Assembly: GCF_900104215.1 (NCBI RefSeq)
Contig: NZ_FMXO01000006.1
Location: 124,001 to 188,000 of the forward strand
Direction of reading: 5' to 3'
From: Desulfonatronum thiosulfatophilum
Lineage (GTDB): Bacteria > Desulfobacterota > Desulfovibrionia > Desulfovibrionales > Desulfonatronaceae
Length of the DNA: 64,000 nucleotides
Part shown: in pieces, positions 38,106-48,074 of the stretch
Layout: each line of letters starts with the position of its first letter
How positions within the stretch are numbered: the first letter of the stretch is position 1
Notes under the pieces: model-generated
Database searches by the model: none
Seen by the model: the letters and a program-made list of their open reading frames with translations, nothing else
Told to the model about the DNA's origin: nothing
Translations under genes and position numbers: made by a program

Positions 38106-40586
38106 TCAACGTAGGATGCGCACTCTCGCTTCGATTCCAGAAGAGTCGGCTACCGCTGTCTTGGGCGAAGAACGTCTTGTCTTTCTTGTAGTGACGTCCC
38201 GGGTAGCCAGTTCCTCCAGCTCCTTGAGACGGTCATCTACGTGACGATACAGGCTCCCGGCGCTGAAGGAGCCGTTTTTCAACCTCCGACCCGCCGGCAA
38301 ACCCGTCAGGATTTCCAGGGCCTCCTCGATGCAACAGACCGGATAGATATGGAACCGGCCTTCTTCCACGGCCTGAACAACCTCCTGCTTGAGCATCAGG
38401 TGAACGACATTGTCCTCGGGAATGATCACCCCCTGGTTCCCGGTCAATCCCCTGCGTCGACACACTTCAAAAAAACCCTCCACCTTGTACGTCACCCCGC
38501 CCACGGCCATGATCGCACCGGACTGACTGACCGCGCCGGTAAAGGCCAGGGCAAGGTTGTTCGGGCAACCGGAAAGGGCGGAAATCAGGGCGGCCAACTC
38601 GGCACCGGAAGCAGAGTCGCCGTCGACGTGGGCATAGCTTTGCTCAAAGCAAAGGCTGGCGTTGATGACAACAGGCTTGTTCTGGGCAAAGAGCTTGAGC
38701 AGGTAGCTTTTGAGAATCATCATGCCCTTGGTGTGAATCGGACCACCGAGTTCCGCCTCCCGTTCCAGATCAATGACGCCGCCGTGTCCGACGCCGACGC
38801 TGCAGGAAATCTGATGAGGCAGGCCAAGTTCATAGTCGCCGAGAAAGGTGACGGAAAGACCATTGGCCTGGCCCACGGCGCTGCCGCTGGTGGCCACCTT
38901 GATCAATTGACGGTCGTATTCAGACAGAAACTCCTCTTCGTACAGGTTGGAGCGGTAGTTCTTGGCCTTCCAGGCCTCTTCCAGAATGCCCTTGTCCACC
39001 ATGACCGCGCCGTGCATCATGCCCATGGCTGAAGCCTCGATCATCACCTCCCGGACAATGGGCAGGCGCAAGGAAAGCTTTTTCTGATCCTCGGCAAGTC
39101 TGGAGGCAAAATCCACCAACCAGGCCAAAGCGTTCCTGTCAAAGGGCAACAGGTCGTCCTCCCGGATCATCCGGCCCAGGGAGTGCACGTACTTGAGGAT
39201 GGAATCTTCGTCGCGGACAACGGTGTCCTGGATCTGACCCTTGATCTTGAACAGCTTTGGAAAGCGGTCGTCGTAGGCCAGCAACATGTCGTAGGCTTCG
39301 TCCGTTCCTACGAGGATGACCTTGACGTTCAGGGCGATGGGTTCGGGAACAATTGTTTTGGTGCGAATGGTTTCATGGTGGTCGCCTGGATCCTCGATCC
39401 GGATCTGCATCGAACGCAGCGCCCGCAGCAATCCCTCCCAAGCCTGGGGATGCTGGAGGATGTCTTCAATGTGCAGGATCAGAAATCCGCCATTGGCGCG
39501 GTGCAGAGCGCCGGATTTGAGAAGGGTGAAATCCGTGAACAGGGCGCCCCATTCGGCCTCGCGTTCAATGCATCCCAATAGATTGAAGAAGGTTGGGTTG
39601 TCCTCGACGATGATGGGTGCGCCGGACAACTTGCTGTTGTCCACAAACAAATTCACGGTGTATCGGTCGAAGAACCCCTCATTGGAGGCCGCTGCTTCCG
39701 GCCCTCCCATCTGGACGGCGCCTGCTTCCCGTGGTTTCAATTGATCCAGGTTCTCCAGAAGGTCCTGGCGCAAGGACGACAAAAAAACATGCAGCCTTTC
39801 GTGATCAATGAACTGTTCAACAAAGGGGTCAAGAACCTCGACCAGCACCTGTTCCAGGAGTTCCCGCTCCAGGTTGCGTTCAGCATCCCGGAGTTCCTGC
39901 TCCCGGGAATTGATTTGGCGGAGCAGCCCGAGCATCGCATCCAGGGTCTGATCCCCCTCGCTGCGGAGTTTCTGGCGCATCCCGGACTCAAGCTTGTCGA
40001 CCTCGCCGCTGTTCAGCACCTTGCCGTCCACCACCGGAAAAAGATTGACGTTGCCTTGCTCATCGAAGGAAAGACTGAAGCCATGGTATTCTGCCTGCTC
40101 TTCCATCTGGAGGATAAGTTCTTCCTTGGAATTTTGAAACTGACGAACAAGCTTTTCCTTTTGTCGCAGATAGTGATCCTGGGCGAATCGTTGGGGAACT
40201 TCGTCGCGGATGCGATGGACCACCGAAGCCAGTTCATTCTTGAATGTTCTGGCGGCTCCCGAAGCCAGAGAGAGAGCCAGCGGCCGGTCCGGGTCATCAA
40301 AATTGAAGACGTAGATCCAATCCGGAGGAGTAGCTCGCTCGGCCGCGCGAGGTGCAAGAAAGTTTTGCACCAGATATGTGCGGCCGAGTTGGGGTTCGCC
40401 GACAATAAATATGTTGTATTCCTTTTTGGCAATGTTCAGGCCCAGTTCCAAGGCGTGCAGCGCTCTGGGCTGCATGGGGGGCGCTGGGTGAGTGGGGCAT
40501 ATCTCCGTACTGTCCCGGTATGGGATTTTTTCAGGAGCGAGTTGAGCGCGAAGTTTTGAAGCGGACAGGCTTTTAAGGATGGCCAT
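38106..40586 (-). CDS. LonB-like ATP-dependent protease
   Basis: An 826-residue AAA+ Lon-related protease of the bacterial AAA_32/Lon_C type. The P-loop is GEPQLGRT (63-70, Arg replacing Lys, usual in this family). A long coiled-coil (about 115-290) follows, then Walker B near NGGFLILHIEDIL. The Lon catalytic dyad is Ser658 (GDSASGAE) and Lys701 (GGVTYKVEG). Unlike Lon it lacks the N-terminal LAN domain. The start at 40586 is chosen because GGAGG lies 14 bases upstream and the longer frame (to 40877) adds unrelated residues. It resembles proteases that process or unfold damaged proteins; targets are unknown. Confidence 0.88.
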   Translation of the reverse strand: MAILKSLSASKLRAQLAPEKIPYRDSTEICPTHPAPPMQPRALHALELGLNIAKKEYNIFIVGEPQLGRTYLVQNFLAPRAAERATPPDWIYVFNFDDPDRPLALSLASGAARTFKNELASVVHRIRDEVPQRFAQDHYLRQKEKLVRQFQNSKEELILQMEEQAEYHGFSLSFDEQGNVNLFPVVDGKVLNSGEVDKLESGMRQKLRSEGDQTLDAMLGLLRQINSREQELRDAERNLERELLEQVLVEVLDPFVEQFIDHERLHVFLSSLRQDLLENLDQLKPREAGAVQMGGPEAAASNEGFFDRYTVNLFVDNSKLSGAPIIVEDNPTFFNLLGCIEREAEWGALFTDFTLLKSGALHRANGGFLILHIEDILQHPQAWEGLLRALRSMQIRIEDPGDHHETIRTKTIVPEPIALNVKVILVGTDEAYDMLLAYDDRFPKLFKIKGQIQDTVVRDEDSILKYVHSLGRMIREDDLLPFDRNALAWLVDFASRLAEDQKKLSLRLPIVREVMIEASAMGMMHGAVMVDKGILEEAWKAKNYRSNLYEEEFLSEYDRQLIKVATSGSAVGQANGLSVTFLGDYELGLPHQISCSVGVGHGGVIDLEREAELGGPIHTKGMMILKSYLLKLFAQNKPVVINASLCFEQSYAHVDGDSASGAELAALISALSGCPNNLALAFTGAVSQSGAIMAVGGVTYKVEGFFEVCRRRGLTGNQGVIIPEDNVVHLMLKQEVVQAVEEGRFHIYPVCCIEEALEILTGLPAGRRLKNGSFSAGSLYRHVDDRLKELEELATRDVTTRKTRRSSPKTAVADSSGIEARVRILR

Positions 40587-41248
40587 AGCGTGTATTGATT
40601 CCTCCAACAAAAGAGATGTTGTAATTTCAGCAAAAGCTGATCGTCTTGACAGACGGAAAGTGGTTTCGCTTGCCTTGAGTATGCGGCTTTGCAGGTCTGA
40701 TTGTGCCGGGATTTTCATCCACATCAGATTCCAGGCATGCCTGTGCTTCTGGAAAGGAAAGCATGCCCGAAAAAAAACATAGCCTGCAAGGTTATTAACG
40801 CGGCGGCAAATCAAGGTTAGCTCAGCCCCAGCTGAGCAATTGAGAGATGTTCCGTGCCAGCTGGTCTTCGTCTGCAACGGCTGAATGGCGGACGGAGCAA
40901 GGTCCGTCGAGCAGGACCAGAGATTATCTATTCATTTAAGCGGATCTTGTCATCCCGCTTTTGATCAGGTCTCGCCAAAAAAAGGCCATCCGTTTCGAGT
41001 TTCTACGCTTTGGCGGCGAAAGGTTGGAAGTCGCTGAAATTCACTTGAATGGCGACAAAATGTGATTGTTTTTTTTTACCCATCACGTTGACTTGCTCTA
41101 AAGCGCTGTGATAGACGCCGAAGTCATGTGAATGTTTGCACGAGAGAGCAGGGATTATTGCTGTTCAAAATGTGTGTGGGTCGTGTGTTGAGAGCCAGGG
41201 CTCTCGTCAACATGCCTGTAAAATCCTGCTCCAGGTAAGTTGTACAAA
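40587..41248. other. Divergent region between LonB-like gene and atp genes
   Basis: About 660 bases without a credible gene. It contains a perfect 7-base hairpin, GCTCAGC-CCCA-GCTGAGC (40820-40837), and a T-run near 41068. A candidate promoter for the atp genes is TTGACT (41088-41093), 16 bases, GATAGA (41110-41115). Confidence 0.5.
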
Positions 41249-41527
41249 ATGTTTTTTCGATCCAAATCTAAATATAAAGACCTGATGCAGCCCTTTTCCC
41301 AGGCCGGGCTGCTGGGCATTCACCTCGTCGCCTCGACTTTCGTGGGCGCATTGATCGGGTGGTATCTGGATAAGTGGTTGGAAACAAAGCCTACTTTTTT
41401 CCTGATATTCTTGATCTTTGGGATCATTGCCGGTTTCAAGAACATGTACATGGAAACCAAAAAGATCCAGAGAGAGTTGGACAGGCAGGAAGCAGAAAAA
41501 AATGCGCAATATAAATCTAAGGATTGA
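41249..41527 (+). CDS. atpI: ATP synthase assembly protein AtpI/AtpQ-type
   Basis: A 92-residue protein with two membrane helices (about 22-40 and 48-66). The segments LMQPFSQAGLLGIHLVAST and FGIIAGFKNMY match the AtpI-like (ATPase_gene1) family that aids assembly of the c-ring or its magnesium supply. The ATG at 41249 is chosen; AGGTAAG lies nine bases upstream, and an earlier TTG at 41240 adds three residues. It overlaps the next gene by 26 bases. Confidence 0.85.
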   Translation: MFFRSKSKYKDLMQPFSQAGLLGIHLVASTFVGALIGWYLDKWLETKPTFFLIFLIFGIIAGFKNMYMETKKIQRELDRQEAEKNAQYKSKD

Positions 41528-41924
41528 AAAAATACTCCATCGGCAGGGTTTTTTCTTGCATGATTTCCGGACCTTGCTTAGGAATCAAATCTATTTGCTT
41601 TTTCTGGCATTCGTAATAATGCTTCTTGCCGGATTCCATCCCGCGGCATTGGCGTTTGCCTCCGGCACCGCACTGGTCACAGTGAATTTCTGGTTTTTAG
41701 CCAAGGGGTTGCAAAGCCTTACTCGGCAGCAGGAAGGCCTCATGGCCCTTTCGTTGATTCGGTTCTACGGGCGAATGATCCTCACAGGGTTTATTCTTTT
41801 CGCGCTGATCGTTTGGAGCGGACTTCCCGTGGCTGCACTGGTGGCAGGGCTCACGACGGTTATCATCAATATATTGTTCTGGGGCGTTTTCCGGTTTCAC
41901 CGGCAAAAAGTGAAGGAGGCATGA
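41502..41924 (+). CDS. ATP synthase subunit I-like protein
   Basis: A 140-residue membrane protein with four helices, with features of the ATP-synt_I family: [14 protein letters not shown] and [14 protein letters not shown]. It starts inside atpI at the ATG (41502) and ends four bases before atpB. Subunit I helps c-ring formation in several ATP synthases, notably sodium-driven ones. Confidence 0.78.
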   Translation: MRNINLRIEKILHRQGFFLHDFRTLLRNQIYLLFLAFVIMLLAGFHPAALAFASGTALVTVNFWFLAKGLQSLTRQQEGLMALSLIRFYGRMILTGFILFALIVWSGLPVAALVAGLTTVIINILFWGVFRFHRQKVKEA

Positions 41925-41928
41925 CCAA

Positions 41929-42621
41929 ATGGCGGGTTCAATTCAGTACGTTCTTATACTGGAGGAAGGATTGGAAGCCGTGGGAATTCATTTTCCCCAC
42001 GCGTATCTCCATATCGTTTACTCCTGGGCGATCATCGCTCTCTTGATTTTTCTGGGCTGGCTGGGCACCCGGCGGTTGACCCTTGTTCCAGGGAAAAGCC
42101 AAAATGTTTGGGAGTCGCTTATCGGGGGAATGGAAGATTTTGTCGTACAAAACATGGGCGAGGCCGGTCGCAAGGTTTTTCCGGTTCTGTTCACCCTGTT
42201 CATCTACATCCTGTTTTGCAATATTTCCGGGTTGATTCCCGGCGCCGACGCCCCCACCGCGAACATCAACACCAACGTGGGCATGGCCATCTTTGTTTTC
42301 CTCTACTACAACTACTGGGGATTCAAGTTGCATGGCCTGCACTACATCAAACATTTCACCGGTCCTTTCTGGTGGCTGGCGCCCCTCATGCTGCCCATCG
42401 AGTTGATCAGCCATCTGGCTCGTCCGCTTTCGCTCACTCTTCGACTCTTCGGAAACATCCGCGGCGAAGAAATCGTTATCGCCTTGATGTTCTTTCTTGC
42501 GCCTGTGCTGGGTTCGCTGCCCATCTTCTTTCTCTTCATTTTGATGAAAGCAATGCAGGCCTTTATCTTCTTCATGCTTTCCCTGATGTATCTGAAGGGA
42601 GCTTTTGAGGAAGCCCACTAA
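41929..42621 (+). CDS. atpB: ATP synthase Fo subunit a
   Basis: A 230-residue Fo subunit with five or six membrane helices. The essential Arg lies in [17 protein letters not shown], helix 5 of the proton or sodium half-channels. The N-terminal part [15 protein letters not shown] is typical. The only other Fo subunit found here is AtpE; genes for b, delta and the F1 part are absent from the window. Confidence 0.95.
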   Translation: MAGSIQYVLILEEGLEAVGIHFPHAYLHIVYSWAIIALLIFLGWLGTRRLTLVPGKSQNVWESLIGGMEDFVVQNMGEAGRKVFPVLFTLFIYILFCNISGLIPGADAPTANINTNVGMAIFVFLYYNYWGFKLHGLHYIKHFTGPFWWLAPLMLPIELISHLARPLSLTLRLFGNIRGEEIVIALMFFLAPVLGSLPIFFLFILMKAMQAFIFFMLSLMYLKGAFEEAH

Positions 42622-42655
42622 TCCGGGGGAAATGGTCATTTGACCAAAACAATAA

Positions 42656-43006
<351 letters not shown>

Positions 43007-43036
43007 TTTGATCGGGTTTTAAGCAGACATTGCTGA

Positions 43037-43067
43037 AAGACCGTCTTCTCCAAAAGAAGACGGTCTT
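43037..43067 (+). terminator. Rho-independent terminator after atpE
   Basis: AAGACCGTCTTCT pairs with AGAAGACGGTCTT over 13 bases around a five-base loop, followed by TTTTT. It closes the Fo operon before rex. Confidence 0.9.
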
Positions 43068-43108
43068 TTTTAACCTCAATATGTTCAATTTTTCACAACA
43101 GATTTACT

Positions 43109-43765
43109 GTGAAAAGTAAACACATCCCCAGGGCCACGATTCAGCGGTTGGCCGTCTACCTCCAAGTTCTCGAAGCCTTGCATGGCGAAGGCGTGGAAGT
43201 TATATCCTCGGAAGCCTTGGCGCGTGCTTGCGAAGTCAATCCATCTCAAATTCGAAAAGATCTTGCATACTTTGGGGAATTCGGGGTCCGCGGTGTTGGA
43301 TATTACGTTCCCAACCTGATCGATTCCATCAAAGTTTCCCTGGGTACCGACCGCATTTGGCGCGTTGCATTGATCGGCGTCGGCAACCTCGGCAGATCGT
43401 TGCTTCGTTACCAGGGGTTTCCCAAGCGCGGGTTTAAGGTCGTCGCCGCTTTTGATTGCGACCCGTTCAAGATCGGGGAAGAAATCGCCGGCCTGGAAGT
43501 GATGTGCCCAAGACGGATGAAAGAGAACGTCAAGGACTTGAGCATCGAGATCGGCATCATCACTACCCCAACTGATCGGGCTCAGCGCGCGGCGAACTAT
43601 CTTGTGGAATCCAACATTCCAAGCATACTGAACTTTTCAGCTGCCCGCATTCATGTTCCCAACCATGTTCATGTGGAGTATGTCGATTTTTTTCACCACC
43701 TTTATGCCTTGACTTTCAAGCTGAATGCCGGCGAATTTCAAGGTCATGACTCCTCTCCGAATTGA
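43109..43765 (+). CDS. rex: Redox-sensing repressor Rex
   Basis: A 218-residue regulator. A winged-helix N-domain (VNPSQIRKDLAYFGEFGVRGVGY) precedes a Rossmann NADH-binding domain with GVGNLGRSLLRYQGF, and the C-terminal swapped helix has HHLYALTFKLN. It senses the NADH/NAD ratio and in sulfate reducers controls energy-metabolism genes. The start is GTG at 43109. It sits downstream of the Fo terminator, so its own promoter is needed, and it shares a base overlap with the next gene. Confidence 0.94.
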   Translation: MKSKHIPRATIQRLAVYLQVLEALHGEGVEVISSEALARACEVNPSQIRKDLAYFGEFGVRGVGYYVPNLIDSIKVSLGTDRIWRVALIGVGNLGRSLLRYQGFPKRGFKVVAAFDCDPFKIGEEIAGLEVMCPRRMKENVKDLSIEIGIITTPTDRAQRAANYLVESNIPSILNFSAARIHVPNHVHVEYVDFFHHLYALTFKLNAGEFQGHDSSPN

Positions 43766-44268
43766 TGTCATCTCATCTCCTTGTCGACACGAAAATCCAG
43801 ACTTTGCAGCAATTTCTGGATGACACAGACACTTATCCCGCTCCCATCGTATTTACCAACGGCTGTTTCGACCTTTTGCACGCCGGGCATGTCAACCTGC
43901 TGCGACGGGCGAAAAATCATGGCAAAACCCTGGTTGTCGGACTGAACAGCGATGCCTCTATTCGTGGATTGAAAGGGGCGACCAGACCGATCACTTCGCT
44001 CGAACAAAGGGCCTACGTTCTCTCGGGATTGGAGTGCGTGGACGTGATCATCACTTTCGAGGAGGACACCCCTTTGAATTTGATCCTGGCTATCAGACCC
44101 CATGTTTTAATCAAAGGCGGAGACTGGCCGAAGGATCGCATCGTTGGCGCAAGTGAGGTCGAGGCATGGGGCGGCCAGGTTCTCAGCCTGGAACTCTTAC
44201 CGGGTTACTCCACTACTTCCATTGTCGAGCGCATTCTGCATCAGGCCGCCCGGACCGCTTTCCCGTGA
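43765..44268 (+). CDS. rfaE2: Heptose 1-phosphate adenylyltransferase (HldE C-domain type)
   Basis: A 167-residue nucleotidyltransferase adding AMP to D-glycero-beta-D-manno-heptose 1-phosphate for LPS core synthesis. Family motifs: VFTNGCFDLLHAGHVNLL (HxGH), GLNSDASIRGLKG and IKGGDW, with the C-terminal ISSTR-like site reading YSTTSIVERI. The ATG shares a base with the rex stop (TGATG). A stand-alone C-domain implies a separate heptokinase gene elsewhere. Confidence 0.92.
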   Translation: MSSHLLVDTKIQTLQQFLDDTDTYPAPIVFTNGCFDLLHAGHVNLLRRAKNHGKTLVVGLNSDASIRGLKGATRPITSLEQRAYVLSGLECVDVIITFEEDTPLNLILAIRPHVLIKGGDWPKDRIVGASEVEAWGGQVLSLELLPGYSTTSIVERILHQAARTAFP

Positions 44269-44278
44269 GCTGCTGGAG

Positions 44279-44308
44279 TTGACACACTTCTCTCTTCCAG
44301 ACAATAAA
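44279..44308 (+). promoter_or_regulatory. trpB: Candidate sigma-70 promoter of trpB
   Basis: Perfect TTGACA at 44279-44284 and AATAAA at 44303-44308, 18 bases apart, with the gene start about 175 bases downstream. Confidence 0.5.
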
Positions 44309-44483
44309 TTCGGACTCAGGACGTCTTACGGCGGCTATCTTGTCATCATACTTGTGCTGCGGCACAGCCAGGACAAGATTTTAGCCGGCTGTTAACTGTC
44401 CGGTTACCCGCACATGAACTCCGGAAGTTGTACTAAGAGCAACCAGCCGTGAGAGTGTGAAATCCACATCCAGGAGAATCTTC

Positions 44484-45830
44484 ATGGATTACCGAATCAA
44501 TCTGCCGGAACAGGAAATGCCGAAACAGTGGTACAATGTGCTGCCGGATCTCAACCCGCCGCTGGCGCCTCCCCTTGATCCGGTCACGCACCAGCCGCTG
44601 GGGCCGGAAAAGCTGCAAGCCATTTTCCCTATGGCCGTCATCGAGCAGGAAATGTCCAGCCAACGCTGGATCGAAATTCCCGAGCCGGTCTGGGACATCT
44701 ATCGCCTGTTTCGCCCGACGCCTCTTGTCCGGGCCCATCGCCTGGAAGCGGCCCTGGGGACGAAAGCGAAAATTTATTACAAAAACGAATCCCTCTCTCC
44801 GGCCGGTTCGCACAAACCCAACACCGCCATTGCCCAGGCCTATTACAATAAGCAGGAAGGCGTTCAGCGCCTGACCACGGAGACCGGGGCCGGGCAATGG
44901 GGGACAGCTCTCTCCTTTGCCTGCAAAATGTTTGGGCTGGAGTGTACGGTGTACATGGTGCGCTGCAGCTACGAACAAAAACCCTACAGGGGAATCTTGA
45001 TTCGTTCCTATGGTGCTGAAGTCTTCCCGTCACCTACGGACAAGACCAACGCAGGACGGGCCGTGTTGGCGGAAAATCCAAACTCGGGCGGCAGCCTGGG
45101 ATTGGCCATTTCCGAAGCCGTTGAAGATGCGGCCACCCATGACAATACCAAGTATTCTCTGGGCAGCGTGCTCAACCATGTTCTCCTGCACCAGACCATA
45201 ACCGGTCTGGAAGTCCAGAAGCAACTGGCTCTGGCCGGTGAGAAGCCGGACGTGCTCGTGGGCTGCGTGGGAGGGGGAAGCAATTTCGGCGGCCTGGTCC
45301 TGCCCTTTGTCCCCGAGAAGATGCACGGCAAGGGCCCACGCTTCGTGGCCGTGGAACCCAAGGCCTGCCCCACCCTGACCAAAGGCGAGTTCCGATATGA
45401 CTACGGCGACATGGCCAAGATGACCCCGTTGCTCAAGATGCACACGCTGGGCTCGGGCTATTTTCCCCCGCCCATCCACGCCGGCGGCCTGCGCTACCAC
45501 GGTGATGCGCCCATCGTGTCCCATCTTGTGGACCAGGGCATGGTCGAGCCTCGTTCCTACTACCAGAACGACGTCTTCGAAGCCGCCAAACTGTTCCTGC
45601 AGACCGAGGGCTTCCTCCCTGCGCCAGAAACATCTCACGCCATCAAGGCAGCCATTGACGTGGCCCGGGAAAGCGATCCGGGCACGGTCATCGTTTTCCT
45701 CTATTCAGGCCACGGCCTCCTGGATCTGGGCGCATACGACGCCTACAACCAGGGCAACCTCAAGGACGACACGTTCTCCGAATGCGATCTGCAAAACGCA
45801 CTGGCCACATGCCCCAAAATCAATATCTGA
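44484..45830 (+). CDS. trpB2: Tryptophan synthase beta-like protein, TrpB2 type
   Basis: A 448-residue pyridoxal-phosphate enzyme. Lys111 in GSHKPNTA is the cofactor lysine, [13 protein letters not shown] and [10 protein letters not shown] (phosphate-binding) are conserved, and the extra N-terminal stretch and insert are typical of TrpB2, a version not dependent on TrpA. It makes tryptophan from indole and serine. AGGAGA lies eight bases before the ATG at 44484; an earlier frame start at 44457 is unlikely. No trpA or other trp gene is near. An indole-scavenging role is likely. Confidence 0.92.
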   Translation: MDYRINLPEQEMPKQWYNVLPDLNPPLAPPLDPVTHQPLGPEKLQAIFPMAVIEQEMSSQRWIEIPEPVWDIYRLFRPTPLVRAHRLEAALGTKAKIYYKNESLSPAGSHKPNTAIAQAYYNKQEGVQRLTTETGAGQWGTALSFACKMFGLECTVYMVRCSYEQKPYRGILIRSYGAEVFPSPTDKTNAGRAVLAENPNSGGSLGLAISEAVEDAATHDNTKYSLGSVLNHVLLHQTITGLEVQKQLALAGEKPDVLVGCVGGGSNFGGLVLPFVPEKMHGKGPRFVAVEPKACPTLTKGEFRYDYGDMAKMTPLLKMHTLGSGYFPPPIHAGGLRYHGDAPIVSHLVDQGMVEPRSYYQNDVFEAAKLFLQTEGFLPAPETSHAIKAAIDVARESDPGTVIVFLYSGHGLLDLGAYDAYNQGNLKDDTFSECDLQNALATCPKINI

Positions 45831-45914
45831 GCCTTGCAGGATCATATGGATGTAAGGTTCGAGGCCGGGTATTTAACTTGGCAGAATCTCCGTGACCAAC
45901 ATCACCTTCAGTTC

Positions 45915-45970
45915 CAAATTATCCTGGATATTTTTGAACTACACACTTTCAATTTGTCCAGGATAATTTG
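45915..45970. repeat. Inverted repeat CAAATTATCCTGGA
   Basis: Perfect 14-base arms at 45915-45928 and 45957-45970. The second arm also takes part in the overlapping hairpin at 45962-45991. It lies between the trpB2 gene and the permease pair. Confidence 0.7.
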
Positions 45971-45991
45971 AAACCCTGGTTTCAAATTATC
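45962..45991. repeat. Hairpin GATAATTTGAAACC-CT-GGTTTCAAATTATC
   Basis: Perfect 14-base arms with a two-base centre, sharing the element CAAATTATC with the repeat above, so three alternating copies occur within about 75 bases. It could be an operator, alternative RNA hairpins, or an insertion-element end; it is not a terminator because no T-run follows. Confidence 0.65.
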
Positions 45992-46119
45992 ATTCTGACG
46001 AAATCTACCACACAGAGCAGCACCAAGCTGATCTTCATTGCAAGGCTGTCTCGCTGAAGTAGCGATATCATTCATCGAGTCCGTTCCGCCCTAACATCCA
46101 CAGCCAATATTCAAGCACC

Positions 46120-47019
46120 ATGATCGACGCCCTTCTGCACGCCAAGATGATCTTCTTGAGCATCATCTTTGAATCCTTTCCATTCATCCTGCTCGGAGCG
46201 CTTTTTTCTTCGCTGGTTCTGGTGCTCATTCCGGAAAATTTTTTCCGGCGCTGGCTCCCCGACAATCCCTGGCTGTCGCTGTTTCCGGCGGTCCTGCTCA
46301 GCGCCCTGTTTCCGATCTGCGAGTGCGCCATCATTCCGGTGATCCGCAGCCTGGTGCGCAAGGGGATGCCTTTGGCTGCCGGAGCGGTCTTTCTGGTGGC
46401 CGCCCCGGTGCTCAATCCGGTGGTGGCGGCGTCCACCTTGTTCGCCTTCGGGCTCAATCCGGATGTCCTGATTTTGCGACTGGCTCTTTCGGCGGTGGCG
46501 GCTCTGATTGTCGGTTCTGTGGTTTGTCTTTTACGCAAACCTCTCGAACAGAGCATTCCGCGGGAACTGCCCATGGACCATGGTCACGCGCCCAAGAGCC
46601 TCAGAAAAGCGCAGACTTGGCACGAAATTGCCCGTCACACCACGTCCGAGTTCTTTACCGTCGGCTGCTACTTTATCTTCGGCGCGCTGATCGCCTCCCT
46701 CTTCCAGACCTTTCTGCACCAGGCCGTACTTCTGGAAATCGGCTCCGAGCCCTGGTCTGCAACCATTGTCATGATGATTCTGGCCTACCTGCTGTCCCTG
46801 TGCTCGGCCGCCGACGCCTTCGTGGCCGCCTCCTTCGGCGCAGCCTTCACCTTACCCTCGCTGCTGGCGTTTCTGGTCTTCGGCCCCATGCTGGACCTGA
46901 AGAATACGGCCATGCTTCTGGGGTACTTTCCGCTACGCTTTGTCGGCGTGTTCATTGCCTCCGGCACGCTGGCCGTGTTCATTCTGGTCATGGGCTTGCA
47001 TTATTTGGGCATCCAGTGA
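46120..47019 (+). CDS. YcgR/ArsP-type permease (DUF318)
   Basis: A 299-residue polytopic protein with about eight helices. SALFPICECAIIPVIRSLVRKG (here with Cys-x-Cys-type residues) and VAAPVLNPVV are the signature of DUF318 permeases, a group that includes ArsP. The paired gene downstream is TIGR03943/YcgQ-like. Together they form a two-part exporter of unknown ligand, sometimes linked to metals or arsenicals. Confidence 0.83.
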   Translation: MIDALLHAKMIFLSIIFESFPFILLGALFSSLVLVLIPENFFRRWLPDNPWLSLFPAVLLSALFPICECAIIPVIRSLVRKGMPLAAGAVFLVAAPVLNPVVAASTLFAFGLNPDVLILRLALSAVAALIVGSVVCLLRKPLEQSIPRELPMDHGHAPKSLRKAQTWHEIARHTTSEFFTVGCYFIFGALIASLFQTFLHQAVLLEIGSEPWSATIVMMILAYLLSLCSAADAFVAASFGAAFTLPSLLAFLVFGPMLDLKNTAMLLGYFPLRFVGVFIASGTLAVFILVMGLHYLGIQ

Positions 47020-47032
47020 GATAATCAGGGTC

Positions 47033-48070
47033 ATGACGTCTTCCGTTAAACATAAATTTTCCGCCCATGGCGATGCGGGAACAAAAAATTCGAGGGATAC
47101 CTGTTCCCCAGGTTTTTCCTTTGGCTTGATCCTGGTGCTGATTCTTTTTGCCCTGGCCGCACTCCAGGCAACGCTGCTGGTCAGCGGCGAGAGTCTTCTC
47201 TACCAGGCCCCACGCATGCAGCCGTTTCTGTTTTTTTCCACCGTGAGCTTCTGCATCATGGGAGTCTACGGACTGTGGACGCTGTTTCAGCCTGGGACTT
47301 CCACCAAAGCGGGATGCGGGTGCGGCCATGAACATGGCTTTTCGAACAAAGCCAAGACCGCTGTGGTGATGCTGTTCGGACTGGTTCTGGCCGCCGGATT
47401 CTTCCTGCCGCACCAACTCCTGGACAGCCGGGTGGCCCAGAAAAAAGGAATCTCCTTGAGCCGTCCCCCTGAGAGATCAATTTTCGGGCCGCAACAGGAG
47501 TTTGAATTTCCTCCGCAAAGCCACATTCTGTTCCAGGAGGACATTCCATGGGACAGCGGACAGGCCATGGACTTCGGGCCGGAACTGGACGAGGAGCAGG
47601 CCATGCTGCGGGAGGAACTCGGCATCTGGTATGATCGCGACACCTATCAGGAAATGTCCGAGGAACTTCTGGCCCGGAGCGCGTTGACAATTACCAGCGA
47701 GAATTTTCTGGATTCCATGCTGATCATTTCCGCCTATCTGGACCGTTTCAAGGGGCGTGGCGTGGAATTTTCCGGATTTGTCTATCATGATGGAACCATG
47801 GCGGAAAACGAAATTGCCGTGGCCCGCATCGCCGTGACATGCTGCCTGGCTGACGCCACGGTCTACGGGCTGTTGGTGCGTGTTGACGAGCTTCCCCTGC
47901 CGGCCAATGACGTCTGGGTGAGGGTTCACGGCCGTATTGCCGCAACGTGGTTCATGGACGAGGAACTTCCCATGGTTCTGGCCGAACGCCTGGAAATGAT
48001 TCCGCCCCCGGACCAGCCCTACGTCTATCCCCGGCTCTACTCCTCCTTCGTTTTTGAATCCGAACCCTGA
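47033..48070 (+). CDS. TIGR03943/YcgQ-like permease partner (DUF1980)
   Basis: A 345-residue protein with N-terminal membrane helices (about 25-50, 64-85 and 105-123). A GCGCGHEHG motif, likely metal binding, lies in the loop between the second and third. The long periplasmic C-terminal half ends in an OB-like domain (VEFSGFVYHDG... VARIAVTCCLADA), typical of TIGR03943. The ATG at 47033 is chosen, 14 bases after the permease stop. The His/Cys loop favours metal handling. Confidence 0.8.
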   Translation: MTSSVKHKFSAHGDAGTKNSRDTCSPGFSFGLILVLILFALAALQATLLVSGESLLYQAPRMQPFLFFSTVSFCIMGVYGLWTLFQPGTSTKAGCGCGHEHGFSNKAKTAVVMLFGLVLAAGFFLPHQLLDSRVAQKKGISLSRPPERSIFGPQQEFEFPPQSHILFQEDIPWDSGQAMDFGPELDEEQAMLREELGIWYDRDTYQEMSEELLARSALTITSENFLDSMLIISAYLDRFKGRGVEFSGFVYHDGTMAENEIAVARIAVTCCLADATVYGLLVRVDELPLPANDVWVRVHGRIAATWFMDEELPMVLAERLEMIPPPDQPYVYPRLYSSFVFESEP

Positions 48071-48074
48071 GCGC

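Noticed and set aside
40820-40837. 7-base hairpin GCTCAGC-CCCA-GCTGAGC as a terminator
   Set aside because: No T-run follows in either direction; it is kept only as a possible operator in the intergenic note.
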